Source of the DNA: a bacterium
Lineage (GTDB): Bacteria; Vulcanimicrobiota; JABDET01
NCBI GenBank assembly: GCA_021800275.1
Contig: JAJYZB010000009.1
Span: 1 to 64,000 of the forward strand
Direction of reading: 5' to 3'
Length of the DNA stretch: 64,000 bases
Within the stretch, counting starts at the first letter, position 1. Every line of letters starts with the position of its first letter. Positions 52,311 through 61,641 of the stretch are shown piece by piece. The translations under genes and the position numbers were made by a program. The notes beneath the pieces were generated by a model. It had not been told where the DNA came from and searched no databases. It saw only the letters and a list, made by a program, of their open reading frames with translations.

Positions 52311-54287
52311 CTACAAAGAGACTGCGAGCGGCAACGTTTTTCTGCCTGAGAGAAAAGCTTTTGCTGTATCCGCAATTCCTTCTGGGTCTAATCCACATTC
52401 TTTCAGAAGAGCAGAAGAAGAGCCATGTTCAATAAATTGGTCGGGTATTCCGAGGCTTGTAAAAGAAATATCATTAAGTCGGGAATGTTCATTATAGAGC
52501 CGTAGGACAGTGTTTCCAAATCCACCCTGGAGCATATTTTCTTCAACTGTGATGACACAGGGATAATCGTGGGAAGCCTTTAAAATCAGATCTTCATCCA
52601 AGGGTTTAATGAACCTGGCATTAATGACCCCTGCTTCAATTCCATTTTTGCGGAGGATTTCAGCAGCTTTTAAGCACTGGCTTACCATTCTGCCAACTGC
52701 AGTAAATACCAATTCTTTACCGGTTTTTACAATTTCTCCTTTTCCCCAGGGAAGTGTTTTGAATTCTAAATCTAGAGGGACCCCAACTCCACTACCGCGT
52801 GGGTATCGAATGGCTGCAGGTCCTTTTCCCCAGTTTACAGATGTGAAGAGCATGTGACGAAGTTCATTTTCATCTTTAGGAGCCATGATGGACATATTGG
52901 GAATACAGGATAAATAACTTAAGTCAAAAACCCCGTGGAAGGCTCCTCCATCTTCCCCCACTAAACCTGCTCTATCCAGGCAGAAGACAACCGGGAGGTT
53001 TTGCAGACAAATGTCATGAATAACGGGATCAAATGCCCTCTGCAGGAATGTGGAATAAATTGCGACAACAGGTTTCATTCCTCCAACTGCCAATCCTGCT
53101 GCAAAAATAGCAGCATGCTCTTCTGCTATTCCTACATCATAGTATCGCTCAGGAATCTCTTTGGAAAATTTTACAAGTCCGGTGCCATCAGGCATTGCAG
53201 CTGTAATAGCCACTATTTTTTCATCTTGTTTAGCTAACTCAACCAAGGTGTTTCCAAAAACCGTTGTGTAAGCAGGAGGTGCTCCTGATGTAGATTTCAG
53301 CATTTTTCCCGTGGAAACGTCAAAAGGAGTAACACCGTGAAAAGTAGTGGCATCTTCTTCCGCAAATTCATACCCTTTCCCTTTTGTCGTAATTACCTGG
53401 AGCAAAACAGGACCCTCTATTTCTTTGGCTAAATTTAAATAAGAAATTAACTCTGTCAGGTTGTGTCCATCAATTGGACCAAGGTAGTTAAATCCAAACT
53501 CTTCAAATAAAACTCCCATTTTGTCAGGAACTGTTAAAAAAGTGAGCCCCTGTTCAAGGGTTTCAGCTGCTTTTCCAATGGAGTTTCCTACAATAGGCAG
53601 CCCTTTCATAAACTCGCGCAGTTCTTTTTCTGTTTTCCGAATAAAAGGGCTATTTCTAAGTTTTCTAAGTTTTGTTAAATACTGTGTCATGGCTCCAACA
53701 CTTCTGGCAATGGAAAACGCATTGTCATTTAAGATAGCTGTGAAATTTTTTGTTTTATAGTGTCCAATATTATTTAAAGCCTCATAGGCGATTCCACCGG
53801 AGAGAGCGCCATCTCCAATAATAGGAATAATATGCTCATTTCCTCTCATCGCATCTCGCGCTTTTGCTAGGCCAAAAGCAACAGATAGAGAAGTGCTGGC
53901 ATGACCTGTGGCAAAAATATCATGAGGGGATTCATATCTTCTGGGGAATCCGCTGATCCCTCCGAGCTGTTTGACTGTATCAAGATCATTTCTTCTTCCT
54001 GTCAGTAACTTGTGCGGATAGCTTTGATGTCCGGTGTCCCAGATGATTTTGTCTTGTGGAGATTGAAAAAGATAGTGAAGAGCTACCGTTAATTCCACAA
54101 CTCCTAAACTGGAAGCAAAATGCCCTCCAATGACTGAAATGGCATCCACAATTTTTTCGCGAATATCGGCACAGAGTTGGATCAGCTCTACAGAGGTGAG
54201 AGTTTTTAAATCTTCAGGCCCGTTGATTTTGTCTAATACAGAATAATTTTTCTTATTATCATTTTCCATTATGTCCAGATATTTCAT
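52311..54287 (-). CDS. dxs: 1-deoxy-D-xylulose-5-phosphate synthase
   Basis: First MEP-pathway enzyme, thiamine-diphosphate dependent, pyruvate plus glyceraldehyde-3-phosphate. 658 residues: WDTGHQSYPHKLLTGR, TPP motif PIIGDGALSGGIAYEALNN, LNDNAFSIARSVGA (most relatives have NDNxMSI), VDRAGLVGEDGGAFHGVFDL-type block, and the C-terminal domain (VITVEENMLQGGFGN). ATG 54287 or the internal MENDNK at 54269 may be the start. Divergent from the pterin genes. Pairs with ispH at 17 kb. Confidence 0.96.
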   Translation of the reverse strand: MKYLDIMENDNKKNYSVLDKINGPEDLKTLTSVELIQLCADIREKIVDAISVIGGHFASSLGVVELTVALHYLFQSPQDKIIWDTGHQSYPHKLLTGRRNDLDTVKQLGGISGFPRRYESPHDIFATGHASTSLSVAFGLAKARDAMRGNEHIIPIIGDGALSGGIAYEALNNIGHYKTKNFTAILNDNAFSIARSVGAMTQYLTKLRKLRNSPFIRKTEKELREFMKGLPIVGNSIGKAAETLEQGLTFLTVPDKMGVLFEEFGFNYLGPIDGHNLTELISYLNLAKEIEGPVLLQVITTKGKGYEFAEEDATTFHGVTPFDVSTGKMLKSTSGAPPAYTTVFGNTLVELAKQDEKIVAITAAMPDGTGLVKFSKEIPERYYDVGIAEEHAAIFAAGLAVGGMKPVVAIYSTFLQRAFDPVIHDICLQNLPVVFCLDRAGLVGEDGGAFHGVFDLSYLSCIPNMSIMAPKDENELRHMLFTSVNWGKGPAAIRYPRGSGVGVPLDLEFKTLPWGKGEIVKTGKELVFTAVGRMVSQCLKAAEILRKNGIEAGVINARFIKPLDEDLILKASHDYPCVITVEENMLQGGFGNTVLRLYNEHSRLNDISFTSLGIPDQFIEHGSSSALLKECGLDPEGIADTAKAFLSGRKTLPLAVSL

Positions 54288-54395
54288 ATTTTTTGTTTTT
54301 TTCCTGCTATTGAATGGGCTTTGTAATTTATTCCTCGCGATCTATTTCTTTTGAAACAGAGGGGCTTCTGCCTTAAACTCGAAAATATTGCTGCT

Positions 54396-54812
54396 GTGAA
54401 AATTTATAGCGCTTCCATTTCCTGTCGTATTGAGTTTTCTGCTTCTCACTACTATCGAGTATCAGGCTGGTCTGAAGAAGAGAATGAGCGGCGGTTCGGG
54501 AAAGACAGCAGGCATCATGGTCATAATTATCGTGTGGAGATTATGATCCAAGGAAAAGTTAATCCTGAGACAGGAATGGTCATGAATGTGCGAGATTTAA
54601 AGAAAACAATCAAAGAGGTTGTGGAACCTTTAGATCACAAAAACTTAAATGAGGAGGTCCCTTATTTTCGAACCTGTCTGCCAACTCCTGAAAATTTAGC
54701 TTGTTATTTCTTTGAAGTTCTATCTCTCAAGATTCAATCTGCCAGGATGGCTTCAGTTCGAGTTTATGAAACTGAGTCTTTGTGGGCGGAGTATAGGGGG
54801 GAAGCAGGTTGA
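54396..54812 (+). CDS. 6-pyruvoyl-tetrahydropterin synthase/QueD-family paralogue lacking the catalytic Cys
   Basis: 138 residues. Zinc histidines are present in FSASHYY and RHHGHNYRVEI, and the family end VRVYETESLWAEYRGE is normal. Where PTPS and QueD carry the catalytic Cys (FGKC/FGNC), this protein reads FGKDSRHHGHNY, so the Cys is gone and the loop is two residues shorter. PTPS-III enzymes, which feed folate synthesis, also replace this Cys (with Glu), so altered chemistry is plausible. I start at GTG 54396 because it gives exactly the same distance to FSA as the next paralogue. No clear Shine-Dalgarno site. Confidence 0.85.
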   Translation: MKIYSASISCRIEFSASHYYRVSGWSEEENERRFGKDSRHHGHNYRVEIMIQGKVNPETGMVMNVRDLKKTIKEVVEPLDHKNLNEEVPYFRTCLPTPENLACYFFEVLSLKIQSARMASVRVYETESLWAEYRGEAG

Positions 54813-54883
54813 TGGGGAATGGAGGTCGTGAAAGATCTGAATTTGCGAATGATGAGAATGATGGCTGGTTGTGAGGGATCGGC

Positions 54884-55339
54884 ATGATTCAAAAATTCGT
54901 TTATTTAACCCGTGTTTACTATTTTTCAGCTGCCCACAGGCTCCACTCTCCTAAATTTTCGGAAGAAGAAAATCGTCGAATTTTCGGGAACTGCAGCAAT
55001 TTCAAAGGACATGGGCATAATTATATCCTGGAGGTGACGGTTTCCGGAGTTCCTAATTCTTTAACAGGTATGGTTTGCTTTTATCGTGATCTGGATAAAA
55101 TCGTGGAAGAAAAAATTATTGTTCCATGGGATCACAGGCATCTGGATGAAGAGGTAGAAGATTTCAAAGGAAAATTGAGCACTGGAGAAGTGATCGTTCG
55201 ACTGGTATGGGATAAATTGTGCATCTGCCTTGAAGGGGTAAAGCTCTCTAAAATCAAATTATGGGAAACGAGCACTAGTTTTTTTGAATATCAGGAGAGC
55301 GCTTCAAAAACAATGTTAAAGTTAGATAATCTGATTTGA
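54884..55339 (+). CDS. 6-pyruvoyl-tetrahydropterin synthase/QueD-family protein (Cys present)
   Basis: 151 residues, close in pattern to eukaryotic-type PTPS: FSAAHRLHSPKFSEEENRRIFGNCSNFKGHGHNYILEV holds the zinc His residues and the catalytic Cys; SLTGMVCFYRDLDKIV, PWDHRHLDEEV and the Glu in IKLWETSTSFFEY follow. GAGGG lies six bases before the ATG. Tandem with a Cys-less paralogue and upstream of folE, so the product probably derives from dihydroneopterin triphosphate. queC, queE and queF are absent, which argues against a dedicated queuosine operon. Confidence 0.9.
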   Translation: MIQKFVYLTRVYYFSAAHRLHSPKFSEEENRRIFGNCSNFKGHGHNYILEVTVSGVPNSLTGMVCFYRDLDKIVEEKIIVPWDHRHLDEEVEDFKGKLSTGEVIVRLVWDKLCICLEGVKLSKIKLWETSTSFFEYQESASKTMLKLDNLI

Positions 55340-55394
55340 ACGGTATGTTTTGAAAGAAATACTTAAAAAGTAATAAGGGAGACTTTGATAGGAA

Positions 55395-55982
55395 ATGGTA
55401 GAGCGGTCAGGAGCAAAAATCGGCTCCAAAAATGGTTCCAGGGTTTATTCTTTAATCCACGATTTATTTCAGGAAATAGGGGTTGATTTTTCCCGTGAAG
55501 AATTAAAAAAAACTCCCGAACGTTTTGTTCAAACTCTTTCTTTTTTTACACAGGGTTATCATGAAAATCCGGATGAAATGTTAGCCAGCGCTCTGTTTCC
55601 AGAGCCTTATTCTGAGATGGTGATTGTGAGAGACATTGATTTTTATTCTTTATGTGAGCATCATCTTCTGCCCTTTTTTGGAAAATGCCATATTGCGTAT
55701 ATTCCGAATGGGAATGTGGTGGGTCTGTCGAAAATGGCAAGACTGGTGGAAATTTTTTCACGAAGGCTTCAGGTGCAGGAGAGAATGACTGTCCAAATTG
55801 CCGAGGCATTGTATAAAAATTTGAAGCCTATGGGGGCGGGAGTTGTGGTTGAGGCGCAGCATTTATGCATGATTATGAGGGGTGTGCAGAAGCAGAATTC
55901 AGCTGCTGTTACCAGTTCGCTTTTAGGGGCATTTCAAAAAGAAAAAGTAAGAATGGAATTTTTGGAGTTAATACGAAAATGA
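55395..55982 (+). CDS. folE: GTP cyclohydrolase I
   Basis: Converts GTP to 7,8-dihydroneopterin triphosphate. 195 residues: [16 protein letters not shown], zinc ligands in [23 protein letters not shown] and [28 protein letters not shown], and [21 protein letters not shown]. Supplies the substrate of both PTPS paralogues upstream. Its TGA overlaps the ATG of the asparaginase-family gene. Confidence 0.97.
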   Translation: MVERSGAKIGSKNGSRVYSLIHDLFQEIGVDFSREELKKTPERFVQTLSFFTQGYHENPDEMLASALFPEPYSEMVIVRDIDFYSLCEHHLLPFFGKCHIAYIPNGNVVGLSKMARLVEIFSRRLQVQERMTVQIAEALYKNLKPMGAGVVVEAQHLCMIMRGVQKQNSAAVTSSLLGAFQKEKVRMEFLELIRK

Positions 55983-56878
55983 GTTTTGTTGGGATTGTTA
56001 CCCATGGAGGAGCAGGATCTCCTAAAGAGTGGCGGGATGGCTGTGAGCATTCTGCTGATATCGGGCTTAAGCAGCTTTTAGAAAATCATTCAGCCTATGA
56101 AGCTGTCCTAAAAGCTGTTGTTTTTCTTGAAGATGATGGAAGATATAATGCAGGAAGCGGTTCCTCTTACCGTCTGGATGGGAAAACCATTGAGATGGAT
56201 GCAGCTGTCATGAGTTCTGATGGGAAGCTTGGCGCTGTTGCATGTATCTCAGGAGTGAAAAACCCTGTTTTAGTTGCCAGTGAAGTGGTTTGTTCCCCTC
56301 ATCACATACTGAGTGGAGCAGGATCTGTTTTGTTCGCAAGAAAAAAAGGTTTCCCTGAATATTATCCGGATATACGGTGGGCAAAAGAAAGATATGAAAA
56401 ATTATTAACGACGTTTTTGAAAAAGAATGGAGATTCTGCCGCAGAATATGAAATTCAGGATTTTGTGAAAAATTGGAATTTTGAAACAGCTTCTTCTGAG
56501 ATTTTTCCGCTGGATACCGTAGGCGCTGTCGCAAAAGACAAAAACGGGAATTTTGCTGTCGCGGTTTCAACAGGTGGTTCAGGGGCTATGTTGAAAGGGA
56601 GGGTAGGGGATACTCCATTGATTGGTTCCGGTTTTTTTGCAGGGGCTCATGGAGCTGTGGCTTGCACCGGAATAGGGGAAGAAATCATGAAAAAGCTTTT
56701 AGCTAAAACCGTGTACGATTTATTAGCTCAAGGAATTGCACCAGAGGCTGCCTGTGAGAAGGGGGTTCGTCTTTTTCCCGAAACTATTCCTGTTGGGGTA
56801 ATTGCTGTTTCTTTAGAGGGTGCGGGTTATTTCTCTAATACAGGCATGGCCGCCGCGATTTTAGAAAGACGTGAATAG
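55979..56878 (+). CDS. isoaspartyl peptidase/L-asparaginase-family Ntn hydrolase
   Basis: 299 residues. [14 protein letters not shown] at the start, [22 protein letters not shown], and the autoprocessing site before Thr in [33 protein letters not shown]-type loop replaced by [19 protein letters not shown]. Such enzymes self-cleave at that Thr and hydrolyse isoaspartyl peptides or asparagine. The track start inside folE is spurious; ATG 55979 overlaps the folE stop (ATGA). No link to pterins is known; grouping may be incidental. Confidence 0.9.
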   Translation: MSFVGIVTHGGAGSPKEWRDGCEHSADIGLKQLLENHSAYEAVLKAVVFLEDDGRYNAGSGSSYRLDGKTIEMDAAVMSSDGKLGAVACISGVKNPVLVASEVVCSPHHILSGAGSVLFARKKGFPEYYPDIRWAKERYEKLLTTFLKKNGDSAAEYEIQDFVKNWNFETASSEIFPLDTVGAVAKDKNGNFAVAVSTGGSGAMLKGRVGDTPLIGSGFFAGAHGAVACTGIGEEIMKKLLAKTVYDLLAQGIAPEAACEKGVRLFPETIPVGVIAVSLEGAGYFSNTGMAAAILERRE

Positions 56879-56917
56879 AGCGCTTTACTTCACGCAAGCC
56901 GGTTTTTTGATTTTGTC

Positions 56918-57640
56918 GTGAAGAAATTTTTTTTTAAAGCGGTTTCTTTTGATGCTGATGGAACACTTCTTGGAACGTTTGCCGATACTGAAAAAGGATT
57001 TGAGAATTTTTTTCTGGAAGCTGCCAGAAGCAGGGGAAAAACTTTTACAATCAGCCAGTTGTCTCCTATCCTGTTTCGCCTACAAAACATAGTGCGAGAG
57101 AAGAGAAAAGAAGGCTATCGTCCTTATGTCAGCGAGTCGTCAACGCGTTCGTACTGGATCTGGTTTTATACTGAAGTCTTTCAGGAGATGGGATTGCTAA
57201 ATCCTGACCAGATGGCAGAAGAATTCTTTGAACGTTATCAAACAGGCGAATTTACAGGTTTATATCCTGATGTTCTTCCCTGTCTGGAGAAATTAAAATC
57301 TTTTTCAATTCCTATGATTTTGATTTCTAATTTTTCCCCGGTGCTCCGGCTATTTTTAGAAAAATTCATGCTCACGGGTTTTTTTAAAGAGACCTTTATT
57401 TCTGGAATTGAAGGGGTTGAAAAATCTGACATAAAACTTTTTGAAAGAGGAATTCGTGCTTTGGATCTCCCCCCTTCTCAGATCCTGCATGTTGGTGACA
57501 ATTACGAAGAGGATTATCTGGCTGCCCAGCAGGCGGGCTTTCAGGCTGTTCTGCTGGACAGGGAGAATCACTATCCTGATTCTGATCTTTTAAAAATTAG
57601 CAGCCTTTCAGAATTGAACTTGGAGCAGGTTTTTAAGTAA
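56918..57640 (+). CDS. HAD-superfamily phosphatase
   Basis: 240 residues, subfamily I with helical cap. Motif I FDADGTLLGTF, motif II LISNFSP, motif III KSDIKLFERGI, motif IV HVGDNYEEDYLAAQQAG. Resembles the HDHD3/REG-2-like group of phosphatases. GTG start. A HAD enzyme close to folE and PTPS could dephosphorylate dihydroneopterin phosphates, a step whose bacterial enzyme varies, but this is speculation from position only. Confidence 0.85.
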   Translation: MKKFFFKAVSFDADGTLLGTFADTEKGFENFFLEAARSRGKTFTISQLSPILFRLQNIVREKRKEGYRPYVSESSTRSYWIWFYTEVFQEMGLLNPDQMAEEFFERYQTGEFTGLYPDVLPCLEKLKSFSIPMILISNFSPVLRLFLEKFMLTGFFKETFISGIEGVEKSDIKLFERGIRALDLPPSQILHVGDNYEEDYLAAQQAGFQAVLLDRENHYPDSDLLKISSLSELNLEQVFK

Positions 57641-57660
57641 AGTCGCGGAAGCCGTTAAGA

Positions 57661-58887
57661 ATGGATTTGAAGCAGCTTATTTATGATTGGAATCACGGTG
57701 AGGATAAACCCTTATTTTCCCACCCGTTTGAAATTACGGATGAAACCTTGAGGGATGGACTCCAGTCACCTTCTGTGAGAAATCCTGAAATCGGGGAGAA
57801 GATTCAAATGCTCCACTTCATGGAAGAGCTGGGAATCCAGGCGGTTGATATTGGGCTTCCTGGCGCTGGACCAAAACATTATCAGGATACCTTTCGGCTG
57901 GCGCAAGAGATTGCGGGACAGAGAATGAAAATACATCCGAACTGCGCTGCCAGAACCACTTTCTCTGATATTCAGCCTATCATCGAGATCAGTCAGAAAG
58001 TCGGGCTAGAAATAGAAATAGCTGCTTTTTTAGGATCCAGCCCTATTCGTCAGTTTGCAGAAGAATGGGAGTTAGAAACGCTTATAAAGCATACAGATGA
58101 AGCAGTAAAATTGGGAGTAAAGAATAGTCTTCCCGTTATGTTTGTAACTGAAGACACGACTCGGTCTCATCCTGACACACTGAGGCAGTTGTATCAAAAA
58201 GCGATTGAATGTGGCGCTGGCAGGATTTGTCTTTCTGATACAGTTGGTTATGCGACTCCTCATGGAGTGAAGAATTTAGTAAATTTTGCGAAAAAGATTG
58301 CAAGGGATGTAAATCCAGAGGTGAAAATTGACTGGCATGGACATCGAGATCGAGATTTAGCGATTGCCAATACACTGACTGCTCTTGAGTCTGGAGTTGA
58401 TCGGGTTCATGGCGCAGTGCTAGGAATGGGTGAGAGAGTAGGAAACACTCCTCTTGATTTACTTTTAATTAATTTAAAACTGTTGAATGGTATTTCGCAA
58501 AATCTTGTGAAATTGGGCGATTATGTGAGTTTAGTTTCTCGCTCCTGTTCTGTTCAGATCCCTGATAATTATCCTGTTTTTGGCAGAGACGCTTTTCGGA
58601 CAGCTACAGGGGTTCATGCTTCTGCCATTATAAAAGCTGAAAAAAAGGGTGATTCCTGGCTGGCAGATAGGGTATATTCCAGTATTCCAGCAGGGGATTT
58701 TGGGTTAAAGCAGAGAATTGAAATCGGGTATATGAGCGGGCAGTCGAATGTGATTTATTGGCTTGAAAAGCACGGACTTTCAGCGGGAAAAGATGATGTT
58801 GAGAGGATTTTAAAGAAAGCAAAAGAATCGAATAAAATTTTAACTGAAGAAGAAATTTTACAAACCCTTTCATTAAAAAATATTTGA
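57661..58887 (+). CDS. DRE-TIM acyltransferase/lyase (2-isopropylmalate synthase-like, no LeuA regulatory domain)
   Basis: 408 residues. FEITDETLRDGLQSPS carries the Arg-Asp pair of the DRE-TIM fold; DWHGHRDRDLAIANTLTALESGVDRVHGAVLGMGERVGNTPLDLLL carries the metal His residues. The C-terminal part (GRDAFRTATGVHASAI) matches the IPMS/homocitrate/citramalate subdomain, but the allosteric leucine-binding domain is missing. The substrate may be a 2-oxo acid other than 2-oxoisovalerate. No leuBCD genes are nearby; the next gene is an acyl-CoA dehydrogenase. Confidence 0.85.
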   Translation: MDLKQLIYDWNHGEDKPLFSHPFEITDETLRDGLQSPSVRNPEIGEKIQMLHFMEELGIQAVDIGLPGAGPKHYQDTFRLAQEIAGQRMKIHPNCAARTTFSDIQPIIEISQKVGLEIEIAAFLGSSPIRQFAEEWELETLIKHTDEAVKLGVKNSLPVMFVTEDTTRSHPDTLRQLYQKAIECGAGRICLSDTVGYATPHGVKNLVNFAKKIARDVNPEVKIDWHGHRDRDLAIANTLTALESGVDRVHGAVLGMGERVGNTPLDLLLINLKLLNGISQNLVKLGDYVSLVSRSCSVQIPDNYPVFGRDAFRTATGVHASAIIKAEKKGDSWLADRVYSSIPAGDFGLKQRIEIGYMSGQSNVIYWLEKHGLSAGKDDVERILKKAKESNKILTEEEILQTLSLKNI

Positions 58888-58933
58888 GTGATGCGGTTTT
58901 TATGGAGATATTTTACAAACACAGGAGGAAATC

Positions 58934-60154
58934 ATGATTGATTTTGAGTTGACTGAAGAGCATCAATGGGTGGTTGAAAACGTTAGAAAAATGGCTGCTA
59001 AGGAATTTGCTGCTGCGATCCAGGAAGACGACATTAAAGGTCATTATAATCCTGAGACTTTTTCGAAGCTTGCTAAAATGGGAGTTACTGGCATTTGTTT
59101 CCCCGAAAAATACGGTGGCGCGGGAATGGATTATATCAGTTTGGGTTTGGCTTGCGAAGAGTTAGAGTATGTAGATACTTCTTTAAGAACTATTTTAAGC
59201 GTTCATGTTGGCCTTTCAGGATGCGGTATTTATCAATGGGGCAGCGAAGAACAAAAGGAGAGATTTTTGAAACCGATCGCCAGCGGGGAAAAGTTTGGAG
59301 TTTTTGGATTAACCGAACCGGATGCTGGTTCTGATGTGGCGGGAATGAAATCTTATGCTCGCAAAGACGGAGATCATTATGTTTTAAATGGTCAGAAGAT
59401 TTGGATTTCTGGAGCTGATTACGCAGATTTGTTTCTTGTTTTTGCTTATACGCATAAAGAGAAAAAACATGAGGGAATAAGCGCTTTTGTTTTGGAACGT
59501 GGAATGCCTGGTCTTTCTACGTTTACACTTCACAATAAGGTTGGTATTCGCGCTGGAAATGTTGGTGGAATTATGCTGCAGGATGTAAAAGTTTCTGAAA
59601 AAAATCGGCTTGGAGAAGAGGGAGAAGGATTTAAAATAGCGATGAGCTGTTTGGATAATGGAAGGTTTACCGTTGCCGCCGGTTCGACAGGATTAATTAG
59701 AGCCTGTTTGGACGCCAGTATTAAGTATGCAAAAGAAAGAAAGACTTTTGGGAAGCCCATTGCTGAATATCAATTAGTTCAAGAAATGATTGCTAAAATG
59801 GCTGCTAATTATGATTCCTCAAAACTGCTCTGGCTGAGAGCGGGTTGGCTGAAAAATAAAGGATTGAGAAACACACGGGAAACTTCTCTTGCAAAATGGA
59901 TTGGAACGGTTTCAGCTTTCGAAGCTGCTAATGACGCCATAGAAATTCATGGCGCCTATGGATACTCTGATGAGTACCCGGTGGGCAGATTTTTAAGAAA
60001 TGCAAAGGGGGAAGTTATTTATGAAGGGACAGTTGAAGTACATAAATTGATTCAAGCGGAATATGCCCTTGGATTTCGCAAAGACAAAGAATTGCGGCGC
60101 AGGCTGCCAGCTTATGTGTCTTCACAGACACTGCAAAACACCACTGCCTTATAA
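58934..60154 (+). CDS. acyl-CoA dehydrogenase
   Basis: 406-residue flavoprotein. [46 protein letters not shown] (FAD site), [80 protein letters not shown] with the catalytic Glu in YEGT. Closest in feel to short/branched-chain dehydrogenases. GGAGG six bases upstream. The ETF electron acceptors are not in the window. It may handle the product of the preceding DRE-TIM enzyme. Confidence 0.95.
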   Translation: MIDFELTEEHQWVVENVRKMAAKEFAAAIQEDDIKGHYNPETFSKLAKMGVTGICFPEKYGGAGMDYISLGLACEELEYVDTSLRTILSVHVGLSGCGIYQWGSEEQKERFLKPIASGEKFGVFGLTEPDAGSDVAGMKSYARKDGDHYVLNGQKIWISGADYADLFLVFAYTHKEKKHEGISAFVLERGMPGLSTFTLHNKVGIRAGNVGGIMLQDVKVSEKNRLGEEGEGFKIAMSCLDNGRFTVAAGSTGLIRACLDASIKYAKERKTFGKPIAEYQLVQEMIAKMAANYDSSKLLWLRAGWLKNKGLRNTRETSLAKWIGTVSAFEAANDAIEIHGAYGYSDEYPVGRFLRNAKGEVIYEGTVEVHKLIQAEYALGFRKDKELRRRLPAYVSSQTLQNTTAL

Positions 60155-60167
60155 GCTCTGTGCGGTC

Positions 60168-60201
60168 AAAAAAAGCTCTGCCGGTAGTTCCGACAGAGCT
60201 T
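60168..60201 (-). terminator. terminator-like hairpin, U-tract on the minus strand
   Basis: Stem AAGCTCTGCCGG/CCGACAGAGCTT with loop TAGTT (one mismatch). The seven-base A run lies on the 5' side of the plus strand. Read on the minus strand the hairpin is followed by TTTTTTT, a textbook terminator. On the plus strand it has no T run and is only a stem-loop between two genes. Confidence 0.7.
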
Positions 60202-60211
60202 CGGAGGGGGT

Positions 60212-60301
60212 ATGGAGCTTTATGAATTCCTCATTGACTCTATCTTATCATGTTCTCTGTTCTACGTCTATGTACAAAAGATTAAAATTTCGACAGGATA
60301 A
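60212..60301 (+). CDS. possible 29-aa micro-ORF before the antiporter
   Basis: GGAGGGGGT immediately precedes ATG; the ORF reads MELYEFLIDSILSCSLFYVY and ends KISTG ten bases before the antiporter ATG. An overlapping frame (MNSSLTLSYHVLC..., from 60221) ends in a TGA overlapping that ATG. One of them may be a leader or coupling peptide. The strong ribosome-binding site is the main support. Confidence 0.35.
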   Translation: MELYEFLIDSILSCSLFYVYVQKIKISTG

Positions 60302-60310
60302 TAAACGATT

Positions 60311-61612
60311 ATGATTACAGACGGTTCTATTATTTTAATGGTAGGTCTAATTATCTTTTTAGCTCATTTTTTTGTGGTATTGTTTGAAAAAACCCGAATT
60401 CCGGATGTTTTTTTTCTGCTTTTATTAGGAGTTATTTTAGGTCCTTTGTTAAAAATTGTTTCTCCTGAGGATTTTGGCAAAATTGGACATGTATTTACAA
60501 CCATTACAGTTGTAGTGATTCTATTTGAGGCAGGACTTTATCTCAGCTATCATGGTTTAAAAAAGGCTTTTCACCAGACACTTTTAATCACTCTTCTGAG
60601 TTATATAGTAACTTTTCTCCTTTTGTCCACTGTTTATTTCGAATTTTTTAGAGTTTTTTCAGTTTCTTATCCTTCGTTAGCGCTTTCATTATTTGTTGGA
60701 GCTCTTTTAGCCAGCACAGCACCGACGATTGTTATCCCGATTCTCTCTCAATTAAAGGTGGATGACTCCACCCGCATTATTCTGACTCTTGAGTCAGCTC
60801 TTGGAGAAGCGATCAGCATCGTGATCGCTTTGAGTATTTTGACCTCTGTTCATTTGAATAAAATGCCGGTAGGTCAGGTTTTAGGGAAATTGTTTTCCTC
60901 TTTTGTGCTTGCCATGGGGGTTGGATGGATTGGCGGATATTTCTGGTCATTAGCCCTGAATCGGATTCGCAATTTGCAAAATTCTTCTTTTACAACTTTT
61001 TCTTTTCTTTTTGTGCTTTATGGAACTGCTGAGTTTCTTGGATATAGTGGACCTGTGGCGGCTTTAATGTTTGGGATTACAATGGGAAATATTGAACTAT
61101 TTAGAATTCCATGGATTTCGAAGAAAATCAAAATGGATCCTGTTTCTCTCAGTCAAGATGAAAAGTTATTTTTTAGTGAAATTGTGTTTTTGGTGAAAAC
61201 ATTTTTTTTTGTTTATATAGGCTTGTCTATTGTCAATTTTCATCTCATCTCTATCGAAATGGTTATTGCATTGGTTATCGTTATTTTGCTGGCAAGATTT
61301 TTAAGCATTAGAATTTTAGCCAGAAAATTGAATTTAGACGCTGAAGGAGCTTCGATAATGTCATTTATGGTGCCAAGAGGAACTGCTGCAGCAGCTTTAG
61401 CCGCTGTTCCTCTGCAGTTGGGCGTGCCGGGTGGAAAGCTGGTTCAAGAGGTTCTTTATCTGGTGATTATTTTTAGCATTTTTTTCACCAGTTTTCTGGT
61501 CTATTTCAATAGCAAAAAACCATTTTCTCATTTTATAAAGCGAGTTTTTTTAGGGTATCCGGCAGGAGGTGAAAAAAGGTTAGCTAAGCCTCAAAAAGCA
61601 AAAGTAGGGTAA
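60311..61612 (+). CDS. divergent CPA1/NhaP-type cation:proton antiporter
   Basis: 433 residues with about 12-13 membrane helices (SIILMVGLIIFLAHFFVVLF; MVIALVIVILLARFLSIRIL). Homologous landmarks: FFLLLLGVILGPLL, VVILFEAGLYLSYHGLK, EFLGYSGPVAALMFGITMGN, MVPRGTAAAALAAVPLQ. The ion site is changed: GALLASTAPTIVIPIL where relatives have a TDP motif, and LTLESALGEAISIVIAL where relatives have ND. It may transport K+ or Na+ with altered coupling. No TrkA-N domain is fused at the C terminus. Confidence 0.88.
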   Translation: MITDGSIILMVGLIIFLAHFFVVLFEKTRIPDVFFLLLLGVILGPLLKIVSPEDFGKIGHVFTTITVVVILFEAGLYLSYHGLKKAFHQTLLITLLSYIVTFLLLSTVYFEFFRVFSVSYPSLALSLFVGALLASTAPTIVIPILSQLKVDDSTRIILTLESALGEAISIVIALSILTSVHLNKMPVGQVLGKLFSSFVLAMGVGWIGGYFWSLALNRIRNLQNSSFTTFSFLFVLYGTAEFLGYSGPVAALMFGITMGNIELFRIPWISKKIKMDPVSLSQDEKLFFSEIVFLVKTFFFVYIGLSIVNFHLISIEMVIALVIVILLARFLSIRILARKLNLDAEGASIMSFMVPRGTAAAALAAVPLQLGVPGGKLVQEVLYLVIIFSIFFTSFLVYFNSKKPFSHFIKRVFLGYPAGGEKRLAKPQKAKVG

Positions 61613-61641
61613 AAGCAGGTTTGGATCGGGGTGAAAAATGG

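Noticed and set aside
54288-54395. preQ1 or THF riboswitch upstream of the pterin genes
   Set aside because: Only a short CAGA/TCTG stem is visible; the conserved cores of these aptamers are absent.
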